A DNA stretch of 64,000 nucleotides from Elysia chlorotica (lineage: Eukaryota > Mollusca > Gastropoda > Plakobranchidae): NCBI GenBank assembly GCA_003991915.1, contig RQTK01000017.1, positions 651,185 to 715,184 on the forward strand, read 5' to 3'. Each line of letters starts with the position of its first letter. The first letter of the stretch is position 1. The notes under the pieces are model-generated. The model was not told the DNA's origin. It searched no databases and worked only from the letters and a program-made list of their open reading frames with translations. A program made the translations under genes and the position numbers. This document shows, one piece after another, positions 20,564 through 31,796 of this stretch.

Positions 20564-21825
20564 CCACCACGGAAAAGCAAGCTAAGCTTTCCTCTAGTAG
20601 TATTGGTTACGGTGCTTGCTTAGTTGGGAATCTTGTAATTGATAACGTTTTGTAATTGTAATCAAAGCTGGTTTCACCCTTTTATGTTTATGTGGATAAA
20701 CAATGATTGATGAATAAACGTTCGATTATTGAATAGATACCCTTTGATAAATATTCATCTCCTAGATCTACCGAAAAGTTTTGTTTTAAGCGGGGATAGA
20801 TGTTCTCAGTCTACGTGAAAAAAACAAACACAACAAAAATAAGAAGATAATGTATCCTTGTTGGTTAAAACACTCCAATATACATACTTATAAAGACATC
20901 TTTTTTATCCATTCAATGTTTTAAACCGTGAGGTGATTTGCCTCTACAGGAAACTACAGAGGACGATGCGACGCGAGTGGTTCAGAAATTTGACCGCAAC
21001 AAATCAAGGATGGATCGGAAATATCACAAAACCAGAATCGAAAACTTAGTCCGCAGTATTCACTCAGTGCCTCTTGCAGATGTCTTAGCGTCTATCGATG
21101 AAAGATCTACTCTGCCAGATACAGATGTCTTAGCGTCTATCGATGAACGATCTACTCTGCCAGATACAGATGTCTTAGCGTCTATCGATGAACGATCTAC
21201 TCTGCCAGATACAGATGTCTTAGCGTCTATCGATGAACGATCTACTCTGCCAGATACAGATGTCTTAGCGTCTATCGATGAACGATCTACTCTGCCAGAT
21301 ACAGATGTCTTAGCGTCTGTTGATGAACGATCTACTCTGCCAGATACAGATGTCTTAGTGCCTATTGATGGAAGGTCTACTCTGCCAGATACAGATGTCT
21401 TAGTGTCTATCGATGAACGATCTACTCTGCCAGATACAGATGTCTTAGCGTCTGTTGATGAAAGGTCTACTCTGCCAGATACAGATGTCTTAGTGTCTAT
21501 CGATGAACGTTCTACTCTGCCAGATTCAGATGTCTTAGTGACTATTGATGAACGATCTACTCTGCTAGATGCAAATGTCCTGCTGCCTATTGATGAAAGA
21601 TCTACTCTGCCAGATACATATGTCCTGCTGCCTATCGATGAAAGATCTACTCTGCCAGATACAGATGCCATGTTACATCGGTCTAACGGTGAAAGATCCA
21701 CTCTGCTAGATAGAGAACCCTCCTCTTTGGTTCACAACAACTACGCAGGCACGCACGTAGCTGCTACCAGCGCTAATGTGAGCAAGAGAAACGGGGGAGT
21801 GTTTTGCGACAGGAACAAAAAATGA
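20140..21825 (+). CDS. Single-pass membrane protein, KCNE-like topology, with tandem-repeat tail
   Basis: Two coding exons, 20140-20406 and 20950-21825 (TGA), joined in phase 0 by donor ACG|GTGAGT and acceptor CTCTACAG. Predicted 380 residues. The start chosen is ATG 20140; a second ATG at 20322 would begin just before the membrane span. Residues 1-60 carry two N-glycosylation sequons (NCT, NVT) and no signal peptide. Residues ~62-80 form one hydrophobic span (VVLLYGVGVILMLGF), then basic HIRKSK, consistent with an N-out/C-in type III protein. The juxtamembrane pattern YG..(x)..MLG...KSK resembles vertebrate KCNE potassium-channel beta subunits, notably KCNE4, but the similarity is short. The tail has a charged, possibly helical segment (~90-130), then 14 repeats of 15 residues (DVLASIDERSTLPDT consensus). 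Function is not established. Confidence 0.7.
20417..20562. repeat. (CAA)n microsatellite in the intron of the KCNE-like gene
   Basis: About 145 bases, one GCA interruption, starting ~10 bases after the donor. It is open in all + frames, so spurious poly-Thr/Asn frames arise. Confidence 0.97.
21079..21714 (+). repeat. In-frame 45-bp coding minisatellite, 14 units
   Basis: Units start every 45 bases from 21079 (last unit 51 bases, 21664-21714). Units 1-5 encode identical DVLASIDERSTLPDT and are almost identical in DNA. Later units drift (DVLVPIDGRSTLPDT, NVLLPIDERSTLPDT, DAMLHRSNGERSTLLDR). ERSTL/GRSTL and the following LPD/LLD are the constant core. The reverse strand is also open (213 codons) because the unit length is a multiple of three. 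Confidence 0.97.
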
Positions 21826-21857
21826 TTATGAAGACATCTCATGTGCCAATGTTAATG

Positions 21858-21863
21858 AATAAA
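21858..21863 (+). terminator. Candidate polyadenylation signal of the KCNE-like gene
   Basis: AATAAA 33 bases after the TGA stop. Confidence 0.55.
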
Positions 21864-22559
21864 AAGCAGCTAACTGATTATTTAAAGTAAAGAACTCTAC
21901 TAAGAACAATGTATGTTGAAAAGCATTACAAGATATGAGCATAGAGAAGAGACAAACTTAAAGTCTTTTGACAATGGCGTGTTAAGTGTTTGTTGTTATT
22001 TGAGTAGGGCCTACTCAAGAAGTTTCAACAAAACCGAAACGTGTTTTGTGTGAAAATAGCCTTGTTAGGTTGTATTGATGTTTTGGTTTTGTTTTGTTGG
22101 TACTTTCATATTGGTTAATGGTTTATCATAAATTATACTATTGAAAATTTAAAACTTGTTATCTTTTGCCTTTTTGACATATTATGCCGAAATGCAAATA
22201 CAACTGAACCATTTTGTGACTTGTACCATTTTGAAAGAGTAATGGCGAAAATACCAAATATCAGGTTTTTACTTGTTTCCCATTTCAAACGTGCTCTTTT
22301 TTATGTCCATCACATAAAAAAACAAGGAGAAAAAAATCCAGACCGCAGCTTCAGTTGTACGTAGGTTTTGAACTCTAGACCTCTCAGTCTTCCCCCACTG
22401 CCTGCTCCCATGGGCTCCAAAAGGCCATGCGTTGCTGGTTGGGTAATTTTCTGACGTTTAAGATTCTTTAATGAAATCATTATGGATTATTCCCCTTAAT
22501 TTTAAATTTTTCCTGTGGTAGCATTATAATTTTTCAACAACAACAACAGCAACAACAGC

Positions 22560-22611
<52 letters not shown>

Positions 22612-22951
22612 CAGAAGCTAATACTTGAGTTCACCATATCTACAGCATTGTGAGCTGTTTTTTGTGAGACGTCTGGATAAAATCTACCGTCTCTGGTACA
22701 ATGTAGATCAGTAGGTCGACGTCACACACTGAGAAATTTGTTGGCGGTGGCAGTACGTATGGGCAACCTCCTCCACATCTTAGTCTGTTGAAATAATTAC
22801 CTGTACATGTGGGGAAATTACCAAGGGGAATAAAATTAAGATTGCACCAGAAAATCAACGTTTATCAAAAGAACACCAACAAAGAGAAAAAAGGCGGCTT
22901 AGATATCAAGGATGAGGACCAATACGAGTTAAATTGACGAGAAATCGATAT
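21864..22951. other. Intergenic spacer between convergent genes
   Basis: AT-rich. Contains a (CAA)n array at 22538-22612. No coding sequence recognised. Confidence 0.6.
22538..22612. repeat. (CAA)n microsatellite
   Basis: CAA/CAG triplets for ~75 bases. Confidence 0.95.
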
Positions 22952-22957
22952 TTTATT
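22952..22957 (-). terminator. Polyadenylation signal of the somatomedin B-domain gene
   Basis: - strand AATAAA begins four bases after the TAG stop at 22964-22962. This supports the gene really ending here rather than splicing on to a further exon, although the 3' UTR would be very short. Confidence 0.5.
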
Positions 22958-22961
22958 CCAA

Positions 22962-25439
22962 CTAATCGAAGCTTGCGGCGGCCACGATTCCCCTGCAGAC
23001 TATAAAGAGAAGGTAGTACAGGAGCACCTGGCCATAACACCGACTCGCCGCCCCAGCCCGGCCTAGACCCCGAGGGCCGCTCTCTCCAACAACAGCAGGG
23101 CCGCACGGCGGGATCAGATTGCAGCCAAACACACCTGAAGGCAGTGGACTCGATCTGCCGTCAAGGCCAACACGTGACTGGACACACACGCGCACGGGCT
23201 CGGCGGGTCTCAGAACTGCGAGCTGCTTGTACACCTCCCACCCAAGCTCTTCGTTCATGCTTCTCTCCATTAGATCAGAAAATGTACTTGTGCGTTTTAT
23301 TTTCCAAACGAGTGTTGCTCGAAAACTCGCCGTCTTACCATCTACTATTGAAGAATTTATTAAAGAAAACTCTCCGAAATGTTTCGCGCCGAACCGCGAG
23401 CCCATATTGTGGAGATTTTCCTGAAGCAGCTTTAACTCAACCCCAAACCTGTCTCTAAAGGTTAAACCTGGGAGAGATTCTGTAGGCTCCTGAGCTTTGT
23501 CTACAGTTTCATCAAGGCCCGAGGTTTCTCGCTTGCTAGACTTGCAGGACAAATAGCCATCGTGTGGCCCCACAGGGCATGTTGTGATTATTGCTTGCTG
23601 TGGGTAATACGTGTTGTCGCATTTCCCGTCCACTAGGACGGCCATTGAGGTACATTTCTCGGCCACGCAAGCAGAGCCCCCTGGTGTGTCCTCGGCGGCC
23701 TTGCAAGAGAGCGTGTCCCATGTGTATGCGTTGAAGTGGTCGCTTCTCTGGACCAGCGCCACCACACCGCTCTGCGCATCTGGCAGGATCATGGTCACTG
23801 GAAAATGCATGTTATGAAAGACAAGTCTGTTTGTGAATTGAATCGAATAACAATTGTATTTGTTCCCCGTGTCGCTTGTTTCAGCCGGATGGTCGTGTAT
23901 ATGGCTGGAGGAAGACTGGCCTCCGTCATAATACTTGCTGCACAAGTAGCAGTGGTGGTTTCTGAACCGTGTGGAGCCGATCCTCAGATAGTTTGTGGAG
24001 CCGTTGACACACGCCTCTTCAGTGGCGGGATCCACCAGGCAGGCCGAGCAGGAGGCGGCGATGTCCTCTTCCATAAAGCGGGTCGGGCACGGGACTCGGA
24101 CCAGCGGTTCGGGCGGAAACCAGGCCACCGTCTCGGGATTCCGCTCCGCGTATTCGGTGAGAGTCTCCAGGCGGTAGTCCTCTGCTGGGCGAGAGTTGGA
24201 GGATATCAAGATGTCCATCCTCCACACGACCGGCTGGTTCTGCGTGGTCCAGCACTCCCAGCAGAACCTGTTCTTGAAGTGCCAGCCGAGAACTGAGTCG
24301 GAGACGGGCGCTGTGAGCCACAGCCTGTTTGAGACCTGGCAGGGGCGCTGCGTCCGTCCAGCGGTGGTCACGCCCTCGCTCGGGTCAGTGGAACTGGACG
24401 CGTTGCCCGCGAACCCGGTACTTCCGTCGGCGGGGGACACCACGTCAGACGAGACGTCTGGGCCTCCCTCACACAGCCGCTTCTGGGCGTCAGTCGCCCC
24501 CGCGGGACACACGGAGACGACGTGTGCACCCAGGCCCGCATCGCAAACGGCCGAAATGCCCGGGAACTTCTCCACGTTCTCCCTTGCGTTCTGAAATTCA
24601 TTCGGGCACTCGGTTTCAAAATCAGAGCAGCAAAATTTGTGCACAAGACAGAGGGGATGGCAAGAGCACGTGAAGCCGAAGAAGCTTGAGTCTTGATATT
24701 GATTGCACCTGTTCCTGCAAGACCAAGGTCTGAGGTCGCCCACACAGATGTCGCTCAACAGCAGACCTGGCGAGGGCGCAGGGCGGGGCTGCTCCATCCC
24801 CGTGCAGATCTCGGGATCGTGGTCCAAACTTAAACTCCCACCTTCCATGGCGTCTTCACCAGAGCCCAAAGTGCCGAAGCCTGAATCTACCGACCAGTTT
24901 GGAAAGTTAAATTCAAGATTGTCAAAGTTATTTTCTGCGTCCTCAGAACTAGCATTGGTGTCTCTTATAAAACCCGCTAGTGGGTGTGGGGATGCTGGGC
25001 CTTCAAACAAAGAAGAACTTGCTCCAGGCAGGGGGGCAAACATGTCCGAGATTTCAGCGCTGGGCAGCCTTTCTATGTCTGTTTGAGAATCCTTGGAGTG
25101 GTTTAACATAGTGCTATTCCCAAACACTGACATTAAATTGTCATCGCCCGAGTCTCCCTTCAGAGCGGCCGCACGGGCATATCTCTTAATCTTAATCTCA
25201 GAGTTATCGCCCTTGGTCCCTGGCCGCCCAAAGCGCCGTCTGGTGGTGATGTTGCCGCGCGTTGCAGTGTATTTCAACAGGCTATGGCTCGCTGCGGCTG
25301 GCGAAGAATTTATAGCGCGCAAGAACTGTGTCACCATGGAGGATCTAGGTCTATGCTGTCTTGAAGAAAGCACTATTTCAGAGGCAGCCGCCATCAGAAG
25401 CAAAACAGAAACACACAACTGACTTGACGGCGGGATCAT
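22962..25439 (-). CDS. Secreted/surface protein with somatomedin B domain and cysteine-rich ectodomain
   Basis: One uninterrupted frame, 825 residues, ATG at 25439, TAG at 22962. Residues 1-25 form a signal peptide (hydrophobic VSVLLLMAAAS). Residues 30-230 are Ser/Asn-rich with several N-x-S/T sites. Residues ~240-278 form a somatomedin B domain with the expected eight cysteines: SCRNRC, CSC, PLC, FCCSDFETEC. Next comes a block typical of SMB-type ectodomains of invertebrate GPCR-like proteins (SVCPAGATDAQKRLCEGG near 309; VSDSVLGWHFKNRFCWECW near 379; repeated CxxC pairs to ~500). No seven-helix region follows. The C-terminus has one hydrophobic stretch (VLLYYLLFIVCRGIVAAASF, ~805-824) preceded by small residues, fitting a GPI-anchor signal or tail anchor. 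Hence it may be an ectodomain-only relative of SMB receptors. Ligand unknown. Codon composition is GC-richer than the flanks, supporting real coding. Confidence 0.85.
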   Translation of the reverse strand: MIPPSSQLCVSVLLLMAAASEIVLSSRQHRPRSSMVTQFLRAINSSPAAASHSLLKYTATRGNITTRRRFGRPGTKGDNSEIKIKRYARAAALKGDSGDDNLMSVFGNSTMLNHSKDSQTDIERLPSAEISDMFAPLPGASSSLFEGPASPHPLAGFIRDTNASSEDAENNFDNLEFNFPNWSVDSGFGTLGSGEDAMEGGSLSLDHDPEICTGMEQPRPAPSPGLLLSDICVGDLRPWSCRNRCNQYQDSSFFGFTCSCHPLCLVHKFCCSDFETECPNEFQNARENVEKFPGISAVCDAGLGAHVVSVCPAGATDAQKRLCEGGPDVSSDVVSPADGSTGFAGNASSSTDPSEGVTTAGRTQRPCQVSNRLWLTAPVSDSVLGWHFKNRFCWECWTTQNQPVVWRMDILISSNSRPAEDYRLETLTEYAERNPETVAWFPPEPLVRVPCPTRFMEEDIAASCSACLVDPATEEACVNGSTNYLRIGSTRFRNHHCYLCSKYYDGGQSSSSHIHDHPAETSDTGNKYNCYSIQFTNRLVFHNMHFPVTMILPDAQSGVVALVQRSDHFNAYTWDTLSCKAAEDTPGGSACVAEKCTSMAVLVDGKCDNTYYPQQAIITTCPVGPHDGYLSCKSSKRETSGLDETVDKAQEPTESLPGLTFRDRFGVELKLLQENLHNMGSRFGAKHFGEFSLINSSIVDGKTASFRATLVWKIKRTSTFSDLMERSMNEELGWEVYKQLAVLRPAEPVRVCVQSRVGLDGRSSPLPSGVFGCNLIPPCGPAVVGESGPRGLGRAGAASRCYGQVLLYYLLFIVCRGIVAAASFD

Positions 25440-26720
25440 GGTAACTTTTGAAAATGTTTAACTTGGACAAGATGACAACATAATATAACTTTATAATTAT
25501 GTTGCTGTTGGGTTTAGAACTATTTTTATGCTACGCGAACGCTATCAATACTTGAAACTTGGAAATCTGGTGAATTTTATCATGTAGAAAATCAAGCAGA
25601 GAAGACATTGACTACAGTCAATGAAGATCGGGATAAGATAAATAATTATAAAGACGTCAGGTTAATTTCTTATCTCTGTAATGCATGATTTGAACACTCC
25701 ATGATAGTTGTTCATCTTTTTCAAGTGTGACGAGCGATGAACGCATTGGTCAAATCGACACAAGTCTAAGCCTTATATATAGACGCAGGTGTCTACGAAT
25801 TCGCGATTGGTCATATGGAGACGTGGCTTACTTTTCTGTGATATCGCGTTTCGTGTCCCCTTTCTGACCATCATGTTTTACTCCCAACTAATTGCAAAAC
25901 ATGGCATTGTATAACACGCGTGATAAGAATACTTATTTCCTTTCAGCATTATCTGATTCCGTGTCTAAAATTTCCCTCAAGCTGGGGTCATTGTATAATG
26001 CTGTTTTACATTCAACTATTCCCAATGATATCTGAACCCAATCAGTTTGTGGAGGCTTGCCATAAGATCTGGTCTCTGTACAGTGAAATGGCAGTTTCCG
26101 CAGCAATGGACAAAATCATAATGAGACTTGGCGCATATATCTACCATGAGGCTGATGATCGTGCTAATTAGAGACTGAATAAATTATTTAAACCAACTTA
26201 CGCTTTTTATTTTTTTATCTGATCATCTCCACACGTTTATACTAGACGCATGATAGTTAAACTTTAATTATGTTTTATCCCATCTGAGTCTAAGTGGTGA
26301 TGTCTAGAGTTTGATTGAAAACAGTTGTCTCATGAAGCTAGATATCTAAATTGTGTTTGCAAAAGCATTAATTGTTTACTTTTACTTCTGTTCGATGACC
26401 AAAGTGTCTGAAGAGGATTATCAAAATAGGAATTGTCTCTTTTTATGAGATAAAAAGTAATCGGTATTTTTTACACACATCTAGTCTATGCTGACGATAT
26501 CAAAATGCTGACCATGTCTGATATGTATATATACATATATATAACGTAATGTTTTGTTGTACATTATATTCGGGTATCAAACAACGCAGCCCATTACTAC
26601 GAATATTCCATGACCGACCAACTTACTTATTACCAGTATCAATGAACAGGTGGGAAAACTGACTCTTCATTTAACTAGATCCGCAATCATTTGCTTCGTG
26701 ATCTTTTCTTCCGTTAATGT
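25440..26720. other. Upstream region of the SMB gene; nothing coding recognised
   Basis: AT-rich. Short open frame 25920-26171 has no family motif. The core promoter of the SMB gene should lie just above 25439, but no clear TATA box was assigned. Confidence 0.5.
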
Positions 26721-27410
26721 AACTGATACTGCAAACAGTGACATTTTGGTCCCAGAAACTGATTATTTGATCATGAAGACTTCTCTAGTTTCACGGGTCA
26801 AACATTTATTGGAAAAGTGATAAGACTACTATTCGGATACTCCCATTATTGGGTGTGGTGGACCAACGATAACGATGTGCTTTTACCTATCACGAAGCCC
26901 ATCACACTGATTAGATAAAGGAAAAATTCGTCCTGACAACCACGTCTAAAAAGCAGTTTAAAAGGTCAATCGGACCTACGTCAAATTCCATTTTCATAAA
27001 CGGCTATTTCTTAACAAGCAAATCATGTCACAAGTTGTACTTTAAGTTCAGCATGAACAACTGTAGTAACTGATACTGCAAACAGTGGCATTTTGGTCCC
27101 AGAAACTGATTATTTGATCATGAAGACTTCTCTAGTTTCACGGGTCAAACATTGATTGGAAAAGTGATAAGACTACTATTCGGATACTCCCATTATTGGG
27201 TGTGGTGGACCAACGATAACGATGTGCTTTTACCTATCACGAAGCCCATCCCACTGATTAGATAAAGGGAAAACAATCGACCTATCATGTCTAAAAAGCA
27301 GTTTAAAAGGTCAATCGGACCTACGTCAAATTCCATTTCATAAACGGCTATTTCTTAACAAGCAAATCATGTCACAAGTTGTACTTTAAGTTCAGCTTGA
27401 ACAACTGTTT
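26721..27410. repeat. 347-bp tandem duplication
   Basis: The sequence starting AACTGATACTGCAAACAGTG is present at 26721 and 27068 and is near-identical to its end at CAACTG. There are a few substitutions and one difference block (AATTCGTCCTGACAACCACG versus CAATCGACCTATCATG). Confidence 0.95.
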
Positions 27411-27471
27411 ACACTGGTACATGTACAAATGTACTAGTACTTGAGAACGTCTGCATCACCTGCTCTTAAAC

Positions 27472-27650
<179 letters not shown>

Positions 27651-28484
27651 TATTACTAACACTACTTCTACCATACAATTAATAAATATGCAGTATAGCT
27701 TGATAAAAAAAATTGCAAGGCACCACAAAAAAAGAGACTGTGCAATTCTTACGATACGAAATGATACAAAACACGTAAGCTTTCAGCCTCAAGGCTGCAT
27801 CAGACAAAAACAACTCAAGTAAAATAAAAAAAATATACACATTATGAATTTACAAATTAAACAGAGAGGATAAAAAAGAGATTTCAGACAAATACAAACC
27901 TAACTCATAATTATATTAATTATTAATTAGATTTAATTTCTAAGTTTAAAATAAGAACAAATATAACATGGGTTTTTCCACCATTAGTTTTAGAGTGTGT
28001 GTATTAATTACTTTTCAATATCTTTTCTGGCATTAGTTTAAAAAACCTAAATACATTATAATTTTGTGTGTTCTGACAAATTAAAATAATTATATTTAGT
28101 AAAAACACAATTTTGTTTTTGTGATCCTAATAAAAAAAACAACAACAAAAAAAACAAAACTCCACTGGCGTAATTCAAAGGGACACAACAAAACTAAACA
28201 ATAATCGCTAAACTTTAGGAGTTGAGTTGTTGGTTTATTTAGCGTCAAACGTGATCACTATTTAGACCAAACTTCAGCAAATAAATTAATAATGCAATAA
28301 CCACAAAACATAACACGAAGACAAAAATTTTTTTTTTAAAGAATCAAATGACAAAAAAAATGTTCTTGTTTTATGAAAGTGATATTCTTTATTGTTATTA
28401 TTTTTTGTAATTATTATTCGGTGATAAACTCTTCAAAGACAAGTTATACACAGAATAGAATCAAATCACATAGTATGATTTATA

Positions 28485-28545
28485 TTTATATTTATATATA
28501 TATATATATAATTATATATGTTTATATGTATATATAATATATACA
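28485..28545. repeat. (TA)n-type AT repeat
   Basis: Alternating TATATA with short TTTA interruptions. Confidence 0.9.
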
Positions 28546-30387
28546 GGCTCCTGGTCTGTGCCATTCCCGAGCCAATCAGAAATGATGTAACAACAACACA
28601 GGAAGGGGAAAAGGGGAGGGAGGGAGGGGGGGAGGGGGGGGGGGAGGATACAAGGACAGGTCAGTAAGTTACAAGAAAAGGGTTTCAAATGTCAAAATGT
28701 CAAAATACCACACGTATCAATTACAAACTTGAAGGAAAAAAAATGGGCAGTAGCCACCCCTTAATCAAAACACACTGGAAAAACTGATTCGTCAATTAAA
28801 CAAAGCCACCTGATGAGCGTTTGTTTTTAAACTTTGGAAATTATTCAACAAATACAATATTATTGAGAAGACCCACACTGGTGTTCTACTAAATCTTGCG
28901 TTTCTGTTTTAACACATCAAAGCATTTATAAAAACTAAAACATGACTGCCAAGTGGTACTTTCTTTTTCTCCTAAACAGCAAAATCTCTCAAATAAATGC
29001 AGTAAAAATGTTCAGTTTTCTTCTGCGTCAACAAACTTCAGTTTTCCTTTCTATGATATGTACTATTAAAGTAAACATTGAATTAAAAAAAAAAGGTTGT
29101 CTCCACGCCACTCTATCTGACACAATAGGACCCACACAGCAGAACTGTGCTTCACATAGCCTACATTATTACATTTTACGTGAGGCCTTAAATTAGCATG
29201 AGTGAGGAGCTACTATGCTGACGTGCCTAAAATACAAACTCTAACTCTACAGGTGTAGAAGTAGACGACCCAGGCCCTTATACAAGAGAGAGTTATTCAC
29301 CTAGTGACATAATTACAACTAGAATGATTCTGCTGACCACTGCCCATTCAACAAACACAAAAAACACACAGCGCATCAGGGCACATTCACTTCCTCATAA
29401 ACACACAGATACATCAGTTTGAACACACACACACACACACCAAACTCAAAAGCTATTTCTCTGCCTTTGAATTAGTTAAAATTTCCTCCTCAGCTTTCAC
29501 TGTAATTATTTAATTGTTAATAACATTAGCAAATCATCCCTGACGCAAACAAAAACAAAAAAAAGTTCATTAGATTGGACTTGGTAAAACAACTTTAGTA
29601 AAACACACTGCGCTATAAATCTATTTCATTAATGTTTTTCTGGCTTCTCAAATGTATAATGGAAGAAAATAAGTGATGTTTAACTCGCTTCAATGTACGT
29701 CAGTCATAGAAGACATTCCAATAAATGCAAATGCAGTTTTCACACATTCTCAATCTCAGTCAAATTACAGGTGAACATGGAAATTTAAAAACACGACAGA
29801 AAGTGAGAAAGGCATAGTAGCAGCTTCACAGGAAGCTTCGGGTAGAGAAAAGGTGTACAAAGTAAGTTCACAACAGGTGAGTCCAATAAGTACTCACTGT
29901 CAAACATGCACAGACACACTTGGGTTATTTTAGACCAACACGTCCACCGTGATCTCTCAAATAATAATACGAGGCATATCAACTTTCAACGCACTTTCCG
30001 TTTCTATTGAACAAGCAGATACTGGCAACAGTGTTTTAAAAATCATGGAGAAAACAAAAGTAATTCCGCCCAAATTGAAAGTCACACAGCAAAATTGCAC
30101 TTCTGCGCGCAAAGGCTCGAGCAAAAAGATGCAGAGGGTAACATTTTTATGACTTACTAAACCTACAAACTCACATACATATACTAAAAAAAAAGTTATT
30201 CAAATTTTGGGCTGTTGTTGCCACAGAGTGAAAACACTCCTACGGCTGGAAACATACACAAAAGTGCCTTTCCGCATAGATACGAGCGTACATACAGATC
30301 TGGGAAAAGCAAACAAAACAATGTCTTTATATATTGCCTTTTCCCATACAAAGCAATGAGAGGAATTTGTAAAGGAATTTTATAGCA

Positions 30388-30640
30388 GTTTGTTGGTTGT
30401 TGCTTAGCGTCCAACGTCAGCACTACAAAGGCTATATTGTGGACAGGCCCCAGGACTAACGGCTGACAAGTTTATGTGGTGGAACACAGAGACAGAGCGG
30501 AGATACCATGGCTCTGTCTCAGCCAGTCACAATATACTGACACCAACCCCAGCAGAAGGGGACGAACTCGCCAGAGCGGGGCTCGAACCACGAACCTCCC
30601 GTGTCATAAGTCGAGTAGTGAACAATACCCACACCACTCA
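30388..30640 (-). mobile_element. Near full-length SINE (antisense)
   Basis: Read on the - strand: a tRNA-like head with B box GTGGTTCGAGCCCC, then CTGGGGTTGGTGTCAGTATA, GAGACAGAGCCATGGTATC, GGGGCCTGTCCACAATATAG and a tail GACGTTGGACGCTAAGCAAC. About 250 bp, the best template for a family consensus here. Confidence 0.88.
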
Positions 30641-30894
30641 CATCTGCGCATATGTGAAAAGGCACTTTTGTTATGTTTCCGGCCAAAAGTTAAAGCAGTA
30701 GCTAAGCATAGAGTTCTGTTTACTGATCTCTTGCTTACAAGGCAATTTCTACCAACAGTATGTGGTATCCTATTTTTGCCTAGAACAAACGCTTACTTCC
30801 CGACAATTAAACACCCACAAAAAAGTTTGAGGCCCCAATTTGAATTTGATACAGAGAATAGTGAAAAATCACGCAACGGAGACAGTGATCACGG

Positions 30895-30992
30895 TTTACA
30901 ACTCTCTCAGTTATGTACATGAAAAATCAAAGCACAGTGGCAAAGAATTTTGCATGGTTATTATGTTTATTTATATTGTTAAAAAAACAAAT
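30895..30992. repeat. Dispersed ~95-bp block, copy 1
   Basis: From TACAACTCTCTCAGTTATGT to TATTGTTAAAAAAACAA, repeated almost exactly at 33900-33994. Contains AATAAA on the - strand. Followed here by a (CT)n array (about 31003-31060). Confidence 0.92.
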
Positions 30993-30997
30993 CAGTA

Positions 30998-31045
<48 letters not shown>

Positions 31046-31587
31046 CTCTCTCTCTCACTCTTTCTCTTCTTCATCTACTTCGATTCACTATTTCCATCAG
31101 GCACATTGACAGTAATTCAACTTGAAATTGAAATACATGACTTTACACCAATCACGCAATCTTTGCTTCAGTGAAACAGAGATAGTATTAATCAACTTAA
31201 AATCTAATCTATGAGCAAACCAAACAAAACCAAATAGATCAAAAAGAACAAATTAGAAAAATACTAAGTCTTGCATGTCCGTGTACATGATAACGTATAT
31301 GTAAACTTGTTATATCATAACTTTATATTATAATGTTATATATAAATAAAAATCAAATACTAGAATTTACACAATAGCTTCAAGTGTACAAAACTGGTTA
31401 CAACATGATTTCAATTCTGTAAAGTAAGTTTTGTTCGTACCATTCAAGTACACGTGAAACAATAAAACATGCACTTTCAATGCTTTGCTCTCAGACAAAA
31501 AAAAAACAACAAACAAAAAACGCAGCCATATTAGACATATTGTATCATTGTATCATCCTATCTGTTCATATACGAGGAGCATGTCAT

Positions 31588-31676
31588 AACCTCGGTGGTA
31601 AAGTGAACTATCTCATTTCTGAAATACTAAAGGACTTATAGTACTTTAGAAATAGGATAAACTCCTTTACCACTGA
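31588..31676. mobile_element. Palindromic MITE-like repeat, full hairpin copy
   Basis: The left arm CTCGGTGGTAAAGTGAACTA then TCTCATTTCTGAAATACTAA, with an imperfect inverted right arm ending CTCCTTTACCACTGAG. Total ~89 bp, non-coding. Confidence 0.75.
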
Positions 31677-31796
31677 GATTAAGAAATTGTACACACAGAC
31701 TGCTGCATATTTTAAATTCTGCAAGAGACGATCTCTCGTACACCAGGAGGAGCTTTGTCTACACCTTGACCAGGTCCACACGTCTGGTCACCGTCC

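Noticed and set aside
20382-20585. Poly-Val and poly-Asn frames
   Set aside because: (CAA)n microsatellite within an intron.
21060-21701. 213-codon - strand frame
   Set aside because: Mirror of the 45-bp coding minisatellite; the + frame has matching splice sites, a TM exon and a poly(A) signal.
23119-25422. Several 60-186-codon + strand frames
   Set aside because: Shadows of the GC-rich 825-codon SMB gene on the - strand.
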